Assembly (NCBI GenBank): GCA_023374045.1 | Contig: CM041780.1 | Coordinates: 87,385,627-87,449,626, forward strand | Reading direction: 5' to 3' | From: Limonium bicolor | Taxonomy: Eukaryota; Streptophyta; Magnoliopsida; Caryophyllales; Plumbaginaceae | DNA length: 64,000 nt | In this document: piece after piece, positions 1-12,194 of the stretch | Numbering within the stretch: position 1 is the first letter of the stretch | Layout of the letters: every line of letters starts with the position of its first letter | Program-made: the position numbers and the translations under genes | Notes under the pieces: model-generated | Told to the model about the DNA's origin: nothing | The model's input: the letters and a program-made list of their open reading frames with translations, nothing else | Database searches by the model: none

Positions 1-2231
1 ATTTTTTTTGACAGGACCGGACTTGCGACCGACCTTGCAAGTCCGGTCCATTCCAGTAGCTCAGATTACGGAAATTCCTCTGGCCGACCGAACTTGCAAG
101 TCCGGTCGCAAGTTCTGTCCATTCCATAAGGTTTCATCGGGGAATTTTTCTGGTCCGACCGAACTTGCAAGTCCGGTCGCAAGTCCGGTCGATTCCAGTA
201 GCTTTCTGCCGGGAAAAATTTTCTGCTCCGACCGAACTTGCAAGTCCGGTCGCAAGTCCGGTCGATTCCAGAAGCTTTCCCGTCTTTGTAAATCTGGGCT
301 CGACCGAACTTGCAAGTCCGGTCGCAAGTTCGGTCCGACCCAGTATTTGCATTTTTATTTCTGTTTTCAGTCCTCTCTTTTACCCATTACTTCCCCATTG
401 TTCCTACACTTATTCCCACATGTTATAACACCTATTAAGCCTCCTAATACACCTTAGTTCTTTCATTAACTCTTTACACATTTCTATACCCATTCTCTCA
501 CATAATTTTCCAAGTTTCATACAACACTCACACTAGTTCCTTCTCTAGTTGCATTTTGCTACAGATTCTCTTCTAACTCTCCCAACTACAACTCCCTCTT
601 CTAATGTCATTTCTAACCCTCCTAATGCATTTAGAATACATTATCTATCTCTCTCCACTTACCCTCTATCTAACTCAAACAAAATCTGTTACAACATTCA
701 TTTTAGTCACTAGTTTCTAGTTCACTAAGTGTTCTATTCCTAGGTAATTTTGCCATAGTCTCCCCTATATTTTTACACTCTCACCACTTATTCTAGTTCA
801 CAATTCAACACTTATTTCACCTGTTTCAATAGGCATCAATATACAAGCTTTCATATACAATTTCCAAACACTAAACACTACTAAAAATTCCTGCACATTA
901 CTTCTCATTCCCAATCTGTTTGTGACAGTTTTAAATTGTTTTTCCAAGGTTCAAAACACTTGCATTCTCTTACACATTATACTACTAATACACTACCATT
1001 TTACAATACCCATTTTCATTTCTAAAAATCTGTACATAGTCATTTACAAGGCTACACAAAGAAGAGTGCAATTACCTTGTTCCTTTACTAGCTTCTCCTT
1101 TCTTCCTCCTTCTTCTTTCCTTCTCTCCTTTTATCTTCTCCACCGATTTAGTACTTCAAAGACTAACACTACAACCCATATACCCACATTTCAATACACC
1201 AAAATTAACCCTGGCCATTTCTAAGTCTTAGTTCAAGTTTAGGGTTTAGAAGTTCCATTACCTTGCAAGAGTGTAGGTAATGCTTGGAATAGCTCAAGAA
1301 TAATATTTCAACTCCACCACAATGCCAAAATCGGCTAGATACACAAGAGAACCAACAAGGGTTTTAGCTTAAATTCGTTTTGCCCATAAGACAAGAAAAA
1401 CGAAGGAGTTTCAAGAAGATTTTTACCTCAAAAGAACAAGGAGAAGGAGGGCCTTCTAATGGTGGTGTTGAAGCTCCAAATGGGACATACCCATGAAAAC
1501 GAAAGTGTTGGTTTTCGATTTTTGAAAGGATAGGAATGTAGCTCTTGGTGAGAGGATTCCAATGGTGTAGTTTTTTATAATTTTTGGAAGAGTTTTGAGG
1601 GAGTTTCAAGAAGAGAGAAGGTGGTATTTTGTGAGGTTCTCTTATTTCTCCATGGGAACCGGTTGAGAGCAGGAGGAAGAAGAAGAGAGTGAGTGAGGGT
1701 GCTGGTTCACGTGAGAGAGAGAGAGAATAGGGATAAGAGAGAGAGTGTGAGTGAGTAGGGTTACTTTTGTGTTTTTAATTGCTTTTGTCTTTAGTTAATA
1801 AGAGGAGAGTGTGAGGAGTGTGAGGGGGCCTTAAAAATCGGACCACACACAGCCCACTTGTGGGTTTTTGAAATTTTATTGCAATATTGGACACATAAGT
1901 TTGGTCTATTTATGTTTCTACCCCACAACTTCCCGTTTTTGACAGTTTTTACTAATCTCTCGTTTTATTGATTTTATTGGTTCTAAAGCTTCACAATATT
2001 TATTAATGATTATTTAGTTGACCAAAATTGTTACGAGTCTATTTGACCCGCTTAAAGACACGTTTTCCCGGTTACCTCGAAAACGCGCTTTAAGGTTCGG
2101 TAATGTTTTTAAACCGTTTTAAAGATCCGTTTTCTTCGGGATTTGTTCCCTTATGATTATTTATACTTAATTAAGCTTCTAAATTATTCATTAGCCTAAT
2201 TAATCACTATTTTTAATTACGGGGTATTTCA
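1..2231 (-). mobile_element. Partial long LTR, family E copy 1 (E1)
   Basis: The right end reads GGGGTATTTCA, identical to the end of the complete family member at 17956-21980, and the order of contents is the same: a palindromic cluster, then C/T-rich degenerate sequence, then a leader-like part. The window starts inside the element, so its other end is missing. On the minus strand 1364-1609 resembles a leader with a short open frame followed by a GGTAAAAA splice-donor-like site, so transcription would run leftwards. No gag or pol is visible. The lineage is likely Ty3/gypsy because TGTAACACCCC-type ends are common there, but this is inference. Confidence 0.7.
9..337. repeat. Palindromic triad array in E1
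   Basis: About five units separated by 60-75 bp. Each contains the half-site GACCGAACTTG or GACCGGACTTG and its complement CAAGTCCGGTC in a triad of two copies in one direction and one inverted. Most units are followed by ATTCCAG. Each half-site carries CpGs, while the flanking DNA is AT-rich and CpG-poor. Open frames through this block are by-products of the repeat. Confidence 0.85.
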
Positions 2232-4797
2232 ATTTGTTAAAATCGTATATATAGTGTTACAAATAATAATATAATATAATATATATCATTTTATGAAAAT
2301 TAAAACTTATAAGTATTATGTTTTTGTAACTTTGTATATAATATTTTATAAATTTAAAGAGATGTATATTTTTTATAATCTCAACTAATTTTTTTTTTTG
2401 AAATACTATACACCTAATCTTAACTAATTTAAATTGTTATAACTTTACTATTTTTCAAATTTTAATTAATTTTTGTGTTGTTTTGTAAATTAAAAACATT
2501 TATGTACGTTTTATTATAATTTTGTATCTTAACTTTGTTTTAAATTTATACATATATATATAATATATTCTATTTATTTTGTAAATTTTGACCTACACAT
2601 CAACTCATTTAAATTGTTATTACTTTTAGTTTTTTATGGTATTAGTTTACATGGTTTTCGTATATTAAAAGCATTATATAGTAAAATGTATAAAGACTAT
2701 ATTACATTAAAACTATACATATATATATATATATAAATTATTATTACTACTATTTTATATTAATTTTACAGATTTCAACCAAGATAAATTTGTGGGCCGG
2801 GTTAGAACAATAAGATAATTTTGTGGGTTGGGTTAGGGTAGAGATCCAAACCCACAACCTAACCCGAAAATATATTTGTCAATAAATAAAAAAAATATAT
2901 TAATGTACATATATATTATTTTCAGACCAAATTATGTCTTAGCCTTCAGAGAAAATATTTTACCTATCAGTGCAAGTCCAGTTGGATTGTCCAACATTTA
3001 AAAATATCACACATTATGTTAATCAAACAAACGACCTAACCAGCTCTACATATCAAATAATTATTTAAAGAGTTTTGACTTTACATCTTATTTGTTTAGT
3101 TTGACTCAACCGGCTCTACGATTGCTATGTGAAGATAACTGTCCCAGGATATTGTTTTTGTGAATGATATATAGTTTTGGCTTTTTCTAAATGATACAAC
3201 ACAACTGGAATGTTTAAATGATGTAGAAGGGTGAACAAAAGTATGAGATATATATTTTTTTGTGAAGATATTATAGCGGGATAGGTATATTACTTTATGT
3301 TTATTAATAAGTTCTAGAAGTAGCTACTGTGTTATGAAAAGTTGTCTATCAAATGATATCCAGGGGATGTGATTACATCAATTAAACTATACTATTATGT
3401 AATGCTATATTGGGGATGTGAAAAGTAGCTTCTGGACTTTGAAAAATGGTCTATCAAAGTAGCTATTGTACTAAGTGTATTCAATTTAATTTCATGTAAC
3501 GTGACATTTATGACTGCATTAAGTAATACGGGGAATTGTTTGCTTAATAAAATGGGTTCAATTAGGGTTTAAGAATTTTGAATGGGTTGGGTTAGGGTCA
3601 TAATTTTTCTGTCTTTTTACTCGGTTGAGTTAATGATATTTTTAAATGGGTTGGATTAAGGTTGATGTCAACCCGGCCCATCGACCCAAATCATCAGGTA
3701 TAATTACTTGCACTCTATTTTTATAATTTATTAATATATGTGATACTTTGAGACTTAAAAATATTATAAGTATCAAAATATATTATGTTAGGTATATATT
3801 ATATGATAAAATAAATTCTTGTAATAGTATATGGTTTAATTATTTTTCACGAACTAGACAATTTTTGTTTACTTCTAGTTCTTTTTTAAAATTCCTATAT
3901 TAAAATATATTGAATGTACTATATTGAAAAAAGCTTTGAAAATTAAAATTTTAATATAAGAAGATATTATATTCACTATGACAATAGCAATATAGGTTAG
4001 TATTTCGAATTATGTTGTAACGTTTAAGTTATAAGACAATATATTCTAGCATAATATCAACTGAAATTTTATTAGCGTTATTAGTAGGTAGCAATTCTGA
4101 AATCAAAGATGGTAGTAATTTAGCTACTTGCTAAAAACATTTGCTACCGTCACCCACATAGTATAGCAACCGTAATCAAGTGTCAGTAGCAATTCATAAT
4201 TTCGTGTATGTACTTGGTTGTAGTAATTTTTAAGATAGCAGTAAGTTAGCTACTACTTATAATATTTTTTGCTATCATTGCTCAAATAGCTATCATGCTT
4301 GAATTAACATCAACCAACAATAGCAATTCGTTAATTTTGCAACCGATATTGGTGGCAAAATTATTTTTACTTAAATAACCAAGATTAAAGATAAAATAGC
4401 TACTATTGTTGTAATAATTTTGTAAGGCGGTAGACATCTGACTAATAGTTATAAATCTTAACTACCATTAACAATTAATAACATTTAAAAATCTGTAACA
4501 ATTTTTAATTTAGATACGTAGCAATTCATCAACGCAATTTCGAACCTGGCACAAGGTTGTAGTGTGGTGACGGGTAGTTTGATATTTGACACTTATTTTG
4601 TCCTTTTGTGCTTTATACTTTTGTAAAACTTTAAAATGTTGTAGTTTATTAGATATAAGTCCAAATAACATAAATCTTATATCATTGTTCATCATAATTC
4701 GAGCTCTTTAAAATAAGACCCAACATGAGTATGTTTTGATAAATTTTAAAATTTTTGTATGTACATATTTTTTAAGATTCATTGTGAATCTTAAGTT
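2232..4797. other. AT-rich spacer without recognisable genes
   Basis: The sequence is strongly AT-rich with TA runs. Near 2790-2870 and 3540-3700 there are GGGTTGGGTTAGGGT-like words of the kind seen in plant MITEs. Near 4060-4480 the words GTAGCAATT and TAGCTACT recur in both directions, which looks like the subterminal part of a decayed DNA transposon. I could not place ends or target duplications. Confidence 0.5.
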
Positions 4798-5405
4798 TAA
4801 GAAAAGTTAATCAAAGGCTGTTAAAAAGTGAATCAGAGAGCTGCTTAAAAGTGAATAAGATGTTTTAAAAAAGTGAATCTCATAAACATAGATTGTTTAA
4901 CTAAATTGATTCTGATTGTTTGACTAGTGTGAATCAGCAGTTTTAGAAAAGTGAATCAAAGGTTATTAAAAAGTGAATCACAAGTTGTATGAAGTGAATC
5001 AGAGTAATCAGAAAAGTGAATCTCGTAAGCATAGATTATTTAACTAAAGTGATTAAGAGGTTTAAGAAATGTGAATCAAAGGTTTTTATAAAGTGAATCA
5101 TGGGTTTAAGAAAAGTGAATCAGAGGTTTAAGAAAAATGATTCCCGTAATTAGAGATTGTTAACTAAAGTGAATAAGAGGTTTAAGAAAGGTGAATCAGA
5201 GGTTTAAGAAAAGTGAATCAAAAGTTTTTTAAAGGTGAATCAAAGGTTTAAGAAAATTGAATATTTTGTTTAATCCTACCACAAACTTATGCGAGAATAG
5301 TATGAACCTTCATTTATTGAAAGTGAATCATTCGTTTAAAAAAAGTGAATCTTATGTTTAAGAAAAGCGAACATTTCATATAAAACAATGTGAATAATTT
5401 GTGTT
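4798..5405. repeat. GTGAATC minisatellite, about 21-bp unit
   Basis: Roughly 25 degenerate copies of a unit like AAGAAAAGTGAATCAAAGGTT stand head to tail. The GTGAATC core is the best conserved part and spacing is about 20-24 bp. It lies directly before a module with AAACCCTAAAAATG and TTTGACGTTTTTAG that recurs elsewhere in the window next to different minisatellites. Confidence 0.8.
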
Positions 5406-5690
5406 TTTTAAAGTGAACCTTAACCCTGCACTACAAACCCTAAAAATGTCTTTGACGTTTTTAGCATTTCTATGGTGGTTGTTAGGGTGTTTGGGGGTAG
5501 GGTAATCTTTTTGGCATTGGTTGTACACTTACGGTGTTACGGACTCGACATATTTTTAGGGTTTGTGGTTTAGGGTAAGATTCATTTTGTTAATGAATAA
5601 GGTTCATTTTATTAGTAAAAAAGATTCATTTTGTTAATGAATAAGATTCACTTTAAATATACCTAATATATACTCATTCTAAAAATATAA
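5406..5690. repeat. Interspersed module with AAACCCTAAAAA core, copy 1
   Basis: The phrases CACTACAAACCCTAAAAA, GACGTTTTTAG and GGGTAGGGTAATCTTTTTGG recur at about 36770-36900, 44330-44490 and 49640-49870. Here the module is followed by AAGATTCATTTTGTTAATG repeats, the inverted form of the GTGAATC theme on its left. It is a dispersed element of unknown class, possibly Helitron-like or a MITE; no TIRs were identified. Confidence 0.55.
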
Positions 5691-5843
5691 AATTTTAAGT
5701 TTACCAAAACATATCCATAATGCATCTTGTTTTGAAGAGCACGAAAAATAATGAACAATGGTATATTTTCTTTTTATTTTTATACTTTTATTTCATAAAT
5801 TATAACCTTTTGAAAAAATAAATTATTTCTTGGAAGAAACTAA

Positions 5844-7153
5844 GGGAGCGTTCGGTTAGCTTTTTTTTAGCATAAATCGACAGCATAAATGTACAACATA
5901 TGTTGTTTTGAACTCCTTTATTTGTTTTTTCTGTTCGCCTAAAAGAGCATAAATGTCAGCATAAATGACAGCATAAATGTTAGCATAAATGTCCGCAGCA
6001 AATGCTACTTTTTTGTTTCCGTGCTTTCACTTCCGTTTCTTTACTCACTTCATAATGCAATTACTGTGACTATTGATTTAAAAACAAAAAGAAACATTTT
6101 ACAAGTTACTTTATTTGTTACAAATTACATAATGCTCAAAATACTTTATAAAAAATAGTACTACTTCTTTAACCAAATTTTAAAAAAACCACATTTATAA
6201 TACAAATCTACAATATATTATTTGTAATACCACATAGATTAATAAAATTAAAAAACTAATAAATATACACACTTGTTGATATATAAATTAAAATATTAAA
6301 ATAGTATATAGAAATATGAATGCATATAAATTTATTAACATACAAAGTTACAAAAATATTATATATTATTAAAAGTTACAATTTCACTAAATAAATTCAC
6401 ATAACATTATCAGAAAATTTGAAACGTTTATTCTCTTTTTTTACACTTTTATATTTGTAAGAATTATAAAATTTTGATAATAAAAATATATTGTTTAGAA
6501 GTTACAAGTTTTGCTTAAATAATAAAAATAAAAATTTTATTGGTTATATAAATATTTTTATTTTCTTTGGTTTCTCAAGTTTTTTACTGTAAATTAAATA
6601 CTCATAGTAATATATTGTTTGTGAATTTTCTATTTATTTTTACTAACAAAATAAAGTTAAAAAGATCAAAATAATAAATTGTAATTGTAATATGAAAACG
6701 GTAAACGTACTACATATAACTAACTTAACCAAACATGCTGCATATATGCTGCACTGCCAAACAACAGTTTTCAAAACAGCTGCATTTATGCCAGTATATT
6801 TCTGCTGTCAAATATGCTGCATTCAGGGCCGTCTTGGTGATTTTCAGGGCCCCGTGCTAAAATCTAAAATGAGGCCCCTTATAAAATTAAATTATATAAA
6901 TAAAAAAATTATCAAATTAAATTATAAATTTATATTTATAATGTTTGCATGTTTCAAATATAAAGTTAAAATATGTTTTATTCAAGATAAATTTAGACTA
7001 TTATATAAATTTTTTATGACAAAAATCTAAAAAGAACAAATAAAAATTGGGCCCCCAAAATTAGGGGGCCCTGTTCCGTTGCCCAGAGTGCACAGCCTAA
7101 TGGCCGGCCCTGGCTGCATTTATGCTGCCAAAACAACCATGGCGAACAGAGCC
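5844..7153. mobile_element. PIF/Harbinger-like non-autonomous element
   Basis: The ends GGGAGCGTTCGGTTAGC and (reversed) GGCTCTGTTCGCCATGG resemble PIF/Harbinger termini and are flanked by TAA on both sides (5841-5843, 7154-7156). Subterminal GCATAAATG words lie in one direction on the left (5880-6000) and inverted on the right (6740-6790, 7115-7130). The middle is AT-rich with no transposase. A hAT MITE is nested at 6824-7112. The TIR match is imperfect, so class assignment is moderate. Confidence 0.6.
6824..7112. mobile_element. hAT-type MITE with perfect 8-bp TSD
   Basis: A 289-bp insert begins CAGGGCCGTC and ends GGCCGGCCCTG, typical plant hAT MITE termini. It is flanked by the identical 8-mer GCTGCATT (6816-6823 and 7113-7120), itself part of the host element's subterminal repeat. 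GGGGCCC-type sequences lie inside both ends. Non-coding. Confidence 0.9.
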
Positions 7154-7204
7154 TAAAAGACGCTAAAAGAGGCAAAAAGAAGTCGAAGAAAAATTAGACA
7201 TTTA

Positions 7205-7977
7205 GGTCCCGTTCGGTGACCACGAAACGTGTGCTGCCCAGTAAACGTGGAGATTAATCCACTTTTTCGCGACATCGGCCCTGTCAAAATGTGGAGATTA
7301 ATGTCCACGATCTCACTTTTTTCAGCTTTTTTCAAACGTAGCAAATACCTGCGTTCAGGTTTGATAAAGCTGCAACAGTGTTTTTTAATTGGCCTATATT
7401 ACCTTTTTGTCCCTAATCTGGAGGTAGACATCAGTAGCCAAGATTGAACACGGTAGTCGGCAGCGGAAGTATGATGTTTAAAGGATTGACACTAGAATCT
7501 GTTCATTCTCGTTGCTAGCTATATGGGTTGATTTTCTCGCGTTGCGTCAGTTGTTTATTGTAAAAAGACCGTCCAGCTCCCTTCTTTGTTCATCGTGTAT
7601 CTGTTTATGGTTTATTTCTTTCTTCTTTTTCATTTTATATTCCTTGACTGGACTGGAGCTAGATTAGATGCGGATTTAGATGACCATTAGGGTGTTATAC
7701 TTCCAGAAATGCATTCACCGGAAGCCATAGAAAGTTCAAAACCAAATAGGCAATCGATTGAAGGAAGACGGTGACTGGAGGTTGAAGGTGGGTTAAATTA
7801 AAATATTTATAAAAGGATAGGGGGCACAATGGTAATCCGTACCTGTCTTGTAATCGTCCCCGGCGAACGCATCTGTTTTGTCAACCTTATTAATGTGCAC
7901 CTTAATCCCCTACCTTTTAAAAAGATTAATCTTTAGATTAATCTACCCTTTTTTAAAAGTGGTCACCGAACGGGGTC
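7205..7977. mobile_element. PIF/Harbinger-type MITE with TTA TSD
   Basis: The left end GGTCCCGTTCGGTGACCAC matches the reversed right end GACCCCGTTCGGTGACCAC at 17 of 19 positions, flanked by TTA on both sides (7202-7204, 7978-7980). No transposase is present. It sits in the leader-like sequence that resumes at 7978 (compare 24.7-25.2 kb). Confidence 0.85.
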
Positions 7978-8200
7978 TTAGCCGCTGCCCTCGCTACTCC
8001 CCACCTGAGAGACTAAACCCTTTAAAACCGAACTCGAGAGAGCAGGCTTTAGTACACAGACTCTGCAAACTGATCACGATCGCTTTCGAGTTCTCTGCTC
8101 CAGACGCCAAGTTTCCGCTCTCACTCTTTTACCTCTTTCACTGACCTGGGATTCTCAGGATCATCACCTCTCGTGTTGGCAATTTTATCGGCTACACACA
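7978..8200 (+). repeat. Leader-like duplicated segment, copy 1
   Basis: This CT-rich block (CCGCTGCCCTCGCT, CAGACTCTGCAAACTGATCA, CTCTTTTACCTCTTTCA, TGTTGGCAATT) recurs twice in tandem at 24777-25160. It resembles the 5' untranslated leader of a plant gene, but no following coding exon is seen. From 8200 to about 8520 the sequence is unremarkable. Confidence 0.6.
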
Positions 8201-8699
8201 CTGAGCAACAGTGTCAATACATTTGGTGCCACGCACAACAATCCCTCCTTAGATAGTTCCGGATAACAAATCATACCTCTCAGTAATTGTTTTCTGCCTC
8301 TCCTGCATAAATGTTTATTATCTCAGAACTTTTCCTTGGCGAAGGTGTCGAGTCAACTGTCCAGCCAACGTCTTTGTTATTTCGGCTAACTAAGCTAATC
8401 ACTGAGCCACAAATAAAAATAAAGAGTGGATTTATTCCTCATATGACAGATTCCCCAATCGACTTGTGTTTTACCGTCTTTAATTTTCAAGAATTTACCA
8501 TACGTCTTTTCAAATAAATTTTTTCTTCTTATTTGTATTACTCTTTTGATTTATTTTGATAAAAGTGAAAGAGTTTGGTTGATAGGGGAGATTAAAATAA
8601 AAAAATGTGTGCTATTCGATATAGCTATGTAAATAACATATAACAGAGAAAGTCAACTATAAACTATAACTATTCTTATAAATTAAGTTAATAAGTCCA

Positions 8700-9180
8700 A
8701 ACAATATAATTTTTTTATATTTGTTCATTATCATTCGAGCTCTTCAAAATGAGATTCAACATAAATATGTTTCGACAAATAAAAATTTTAAATCTTTTGT
8801 ATGTATATATGTTATAAGATGCGTGAGACAATTATTAAATGGTTTATATGTTTTGATGGTGCTGGCCAACCTAGGATTGTATGGGATAGAGTTATCTTTT
8901 TCTTTGGTGATGGTTAATAATCATATCACAATATTTCGGCATTGTTAACTTATCCGACCGTGTTAGTCGTCATAGGATTGTATGAGAGTAGAGTTTTCTT
9001 TTTCTTGAGTGAGTGTATGAGAGTAGGGGTTTTTCATGGGTGATGGTTAATTTGAACCACATTAGTTTCTTTGACGGTGTTATTAACGGATTATCACTAC
9101 GTTAATTAAGTAAGATGTATTTTATTATTAAAAAAGATTCATTTTAAAATAGGAAATACATAGTCATTCATTTTAATTTG
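8700..9180. repeat. Dispersed repeat module, related to 35.7-37.3 kb
   Basis: Phrases such as TTCGAGCTCTTCAAAATGAG, GGTTAATAATCATATCAC, TCATAGGATTGTATGAGAG and GGGTTTTTCATGGGTGATGG align with 35751-36110 and 36927-37300. No coding potential is seen. Confidence 0.6.
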
Positions 9181-9261
9181 AAGATTCTATTCTGAAACTT
9201 AAATATCGCTTATCTAACAAACGTACACTGATAAATATAAACTTTTATTTTAAAATTATAT

Positions 9262-9500
9262 TACCTCCGTCCCGTCATAAGTGTCCTGTTTGCTTTTTGA
9301 CACGTTTTTCCACCTCAATATTAAACATATAAGGTAAAATAATTTTATAAAACTAAATTTTGTATTATATAGTTTATCATGTAAGGAATCATATGCAAAA
9401 CTTAAATTTTCAAAATTAATTTATCTTATATGTTAAAAATTGAAGTCAAACGACATATCCAAATAGTAAATAGGACGGTCAAGGTGGGACGGAGGGAGTA
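9262..9500. mobile_element. Stowaway-like MITE
   Basis: The right end GGGACGGAGGGAGTA and left end ACCTCCGTCCC are the classic termini of plant Stowaway (Tc1/mariner) MITEs, with TA at the borders. The left terminus has lost a few bases relative to the right. About 239 bp, AT-rich, non-coding. From 9501 to 9785 I see only AT-rich spacer. Confidence 0.75.
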
Positions 9501-9792
9501 TTACCTACATTTAGCATAATTATCTCACCTAGTATATATTTAAAAGCTGATAATTGTGCACTCATCTTCTATTTCGGAAACATTTTATACTCATTGATGT
9601 TGGGGAAGACAGCGGCAATTATAAAGATTAATTAAATGAACAATATTATAATTATAAAATTCTACTATAACATTCTTTTACAGTTATCGGAATTTTCATA
9701 TTTTATAAAAATTTATTAACACGACTAAGATTAATTATTTAAAGATTATTTATAATCTAATGATTCAACTTTCTTTAAAAATATCCAAATAT

Positions 9793-9905
9793 GGGTTGTT
9801 ATTCGCAGTACAAAATAACTAAACACCGCAGTACAATTTTTTTTTAAATCACATTAATGTTGTGAACATGATATAACATAGTGTTGTAACTTTTTTTGTC
9901 AAAAA
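9793..9905 (+). repeat. Left terminal inverted repeat of MULE1
   Basis: It begins GGGTTGTTATTCGCAGTAC and includes AAATCACATTAATG and AGTGTTGTAACTTTTTTT, each with a counterpart in the reversed right end. Confidence 0.75.
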
Positions 9906-10297
9906 TATCGTTGCGTCATCATAAACCATAAAAAACACTCTCGCGATAATAAAAGACGTTGAACCCGTTCTTATTGTGTTTGAACGTTATAATTGTGATT
10001 CCACATTATTAAATGACATTATATGTTACGTTGCATTAAACTATAAACATTGTTGTACATTTAGTACAGAAAATATCGTACTGAAATCGCAGTTGAAAAC
10101 GTCAGTTTCAGGTGACAGTAAAAGCGTTTAAACGTTTCTTAAACGTATGACGTTAGAATATGGCTTAAAACATATAACTTGACATTTATTATGTTTAGTT
10201 ATATACGTTTTTATGTATTGCCTACAAAACAACATTTATATATTGAAAACGAGTCAAAACAAGAGTTATTGTGAAAAAACGGTTAAAACGCGCACCT

Positions 10298-10306
10298 TAT
10301 ATATAA
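10298..10306 (+). promoter_or_regulatory. TATA box of the MULE1 PMD gene
   Basis: TATATATAA lies about 0.5 kb inside the left end. It is followed by a CT-rich leader (about 10330-10435) and a possible splice donor at CAAG|GTGTAG near 10437. The matching acceptor CTTGTGCAG ends at 11249, just before the start codon at 11252. Confidence 0.55.
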
Positions 10307-10569
10307 ACGGGACGTGTCCCGTATCTTCATTTCTCACACATGCACTATCTCTCCTTCAAAATCAGTCACCGGAATCCTCTCTTCCAAATCGATGGACCAC
10401 CGCCGGACCACCGTTGTTTTTCAATTTTTTTTTGCAAGGTGTAGATCTTGATGTGGTAAATCCGAATCTGGAGTTAGTTTTTAGAAAAACACATTAATTT
10501 AGGCTAGATCTATGAATTAAATTCTGAAGAAAAAAAAGCTTGAAAACTCAATTAATGGAGTTCTGGCAA

Positions 10570-11057
10570 GTCACCCCTCCCGTCGACACTAACTGCCGCG
10601 CCTCGCCCCACTCGCCGTCACTACGCGTGCTACCTCGCCCCTCCCGTCGAGCCGAACTGTAGCCCCTCGCCCCAGTTGTCGACACGAGGTCGACCTCCTC
10701 GCCCCGGGCATCGAAACGAAGCATCGTTGTTCACCCCGACGCTCGACACGAGCTGGCAACCCTAGTGTTTCGGTCGAATCGCCCCGGCCTTCGACACGCC
10801 CACGAGAAACTCGCCCCACGCCTAGAAACGAACCACTCTGCCTCGCCCCGCTTGTCGACACGAGGTCGATCTCCTCGCTCTGACGCGGGACACGACCCCG
10901 CAAACCCAGCTCCCCGACATTTGGGGGTTGCTATTCACCCCGGTGAAAGACACAAGCGCAGCTGCCTCGCCCCGGCTAAAGACACGAGCGCTGCTAGATC
11001 ACCCCGACCTTTGACACGAGGACTGTTGCCTCGCCCCGGCCTTCACACGAGTTGTGG
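10570..11057. repeat. GC-rich ~32-bp minisatellite in first intron
   Basis: About 14 degenerate copies of a unit like CCTCGCCCCGGCCTTCGACACGAG plus a few bases. The TCGCCCC or TCACCCC cores are spaced mostly 31-34 bp. The block is very rich in CpG compared with its surroundings and falls in the likely first intron of the PMD gene. Long open frames on both strands here follow from the low stop content and are not treated as genes. Confidence 0.85.
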
Positions 11058-12039
11058 CTTGTTTTTTTATATTAAGCAACGTATTTTGCTATTACTTTCT
11101 ATTTATTTTTTATTTAAGTGTTCACATTGGTTTGTTTATGTTGTTAATTGTTGTTTGGTTTTTATGTTGTTTAAGTGTTCACTTTGATTTGCGTTTTTTG
11201 TTTTACTTGTATAGCTGATCATTAATTTTGTTTTGTTCAACTTGTGCAGTGATGGATAAGTTTAAGAAAGCTATCAAGAACGTGTACACCAAAAATAAGA
11301 AAGATGGGAATGTGAAGCAGCCAATGACGGCTTCGTACCGTCGTGAGCGCGGTGTCGGACTTGATCCTCCATGACACTCGTCTTTCCACCCACAGCAGGG
11401 TCATGCTGACCCTCCACGCCACTCATCCTTTCACCCACAGCAGCTTATCATGTCCCCATCCCCTGCCCATTCATTACATGATTACGAATCATACACACAT
11501 ACCACGGTCGAACATGCCAGTGGCTTCATCTTCTGGTGGTAGTTGGTCTTCTGCTGATCGATCGGGCCGAGCTCCATAGCTCCAGCTATGATATAGAGGG
11601 TGAGGGTAGCCACCACCTGGAGCATGTGGAGGGACATACTTCTGCTGGGGGTAGCTATCATGACCCCCGTACCCCTCCAGATGCTGCAGCGGTTGACATG
11701 GATATCGATGAGGAGGAGGCTGAGGACACGGATGAGGACGAGGACCAGGACAAGGACGACCCTGATCATGTGATGAGTGAATAAATGAGCATGTTTTGGA
11801 GGTATATTCATGTGCTTTATCAATGTTTTATCAACACTTTTCATGCTCATTTCTTCACTCTAGCTAGTTTTCCTCTAGTTTTATGTTTTATTGGTGTTTA
11901 CACAACTATTGCTGAAACAAGAGGAATAACATAGCTAGAAATATAGTAGACAAAAAGACAAATGCATGGGCGCAAACGGATCCAAAATCAGAGCTAAAAC
12001 AAAGACGATATAGCATTTTGAAGATTAGCCTGTCCTCAA

Positions 12040-12152
12040 GACCGGACCTAGGACCGACCCTGAGGGTCGGTCGGCAGTTCTGGAGGCTAGACACGCTCGT
12101 TCTGGGGGCCGAAATTGCTTCTGGTCCCGACCGACCCACCTTGGGTCGTCGA
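12040..12152 (+). repeat. Palindromic cluster in LTR segment A
   Basis: Half-sites GACCGGACC, GACCGACCC and the inverted GGGTCGGTC form one triad near 12040-12074. A second pair (CGACCGACCC, GGGTCGTCG) lies at 12128-12152. The cluster starts about 270 bp into the LTR, the same relative place as in segments B, C and the element at 44.5 kb. Confidence 0.75.
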
Positions 12153-12157
12153 AATTT

Positions 12158-12194
12158 GAAGAAGAAGAAGAAGAAGAAGAAGAAGAAGAAGAAG
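12158..12194 (+). repeat. (GAA)n microsatellite
   Basis: About eleven GAA units follow the palindromic cluster of segment A. A degenerate purine-rich tract holds the same place in segment C (14830-14920). Confidence 0.95.

Noticed and set aside
8..457. Open frame through the E1 palindromic array, with others overlapping it
   Set aside because: The frames follow from the repeat being free of stops on several frames; the peptides just repeat the array and have no independent support.
10589..11187. Long open frames on both strands over the GC-rich minisatellite
   Set aside because: GC-rich tandem DNA lacks stop codons; both strands are open at once, and the block lies in a probable intron.
11482..11850. 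Minus-strand frame opposite the PMD N-terminal region
   Set aside because: It is the complement of the acidic PMD exon and runs into the LTR insertion; a shadow of the real gene.
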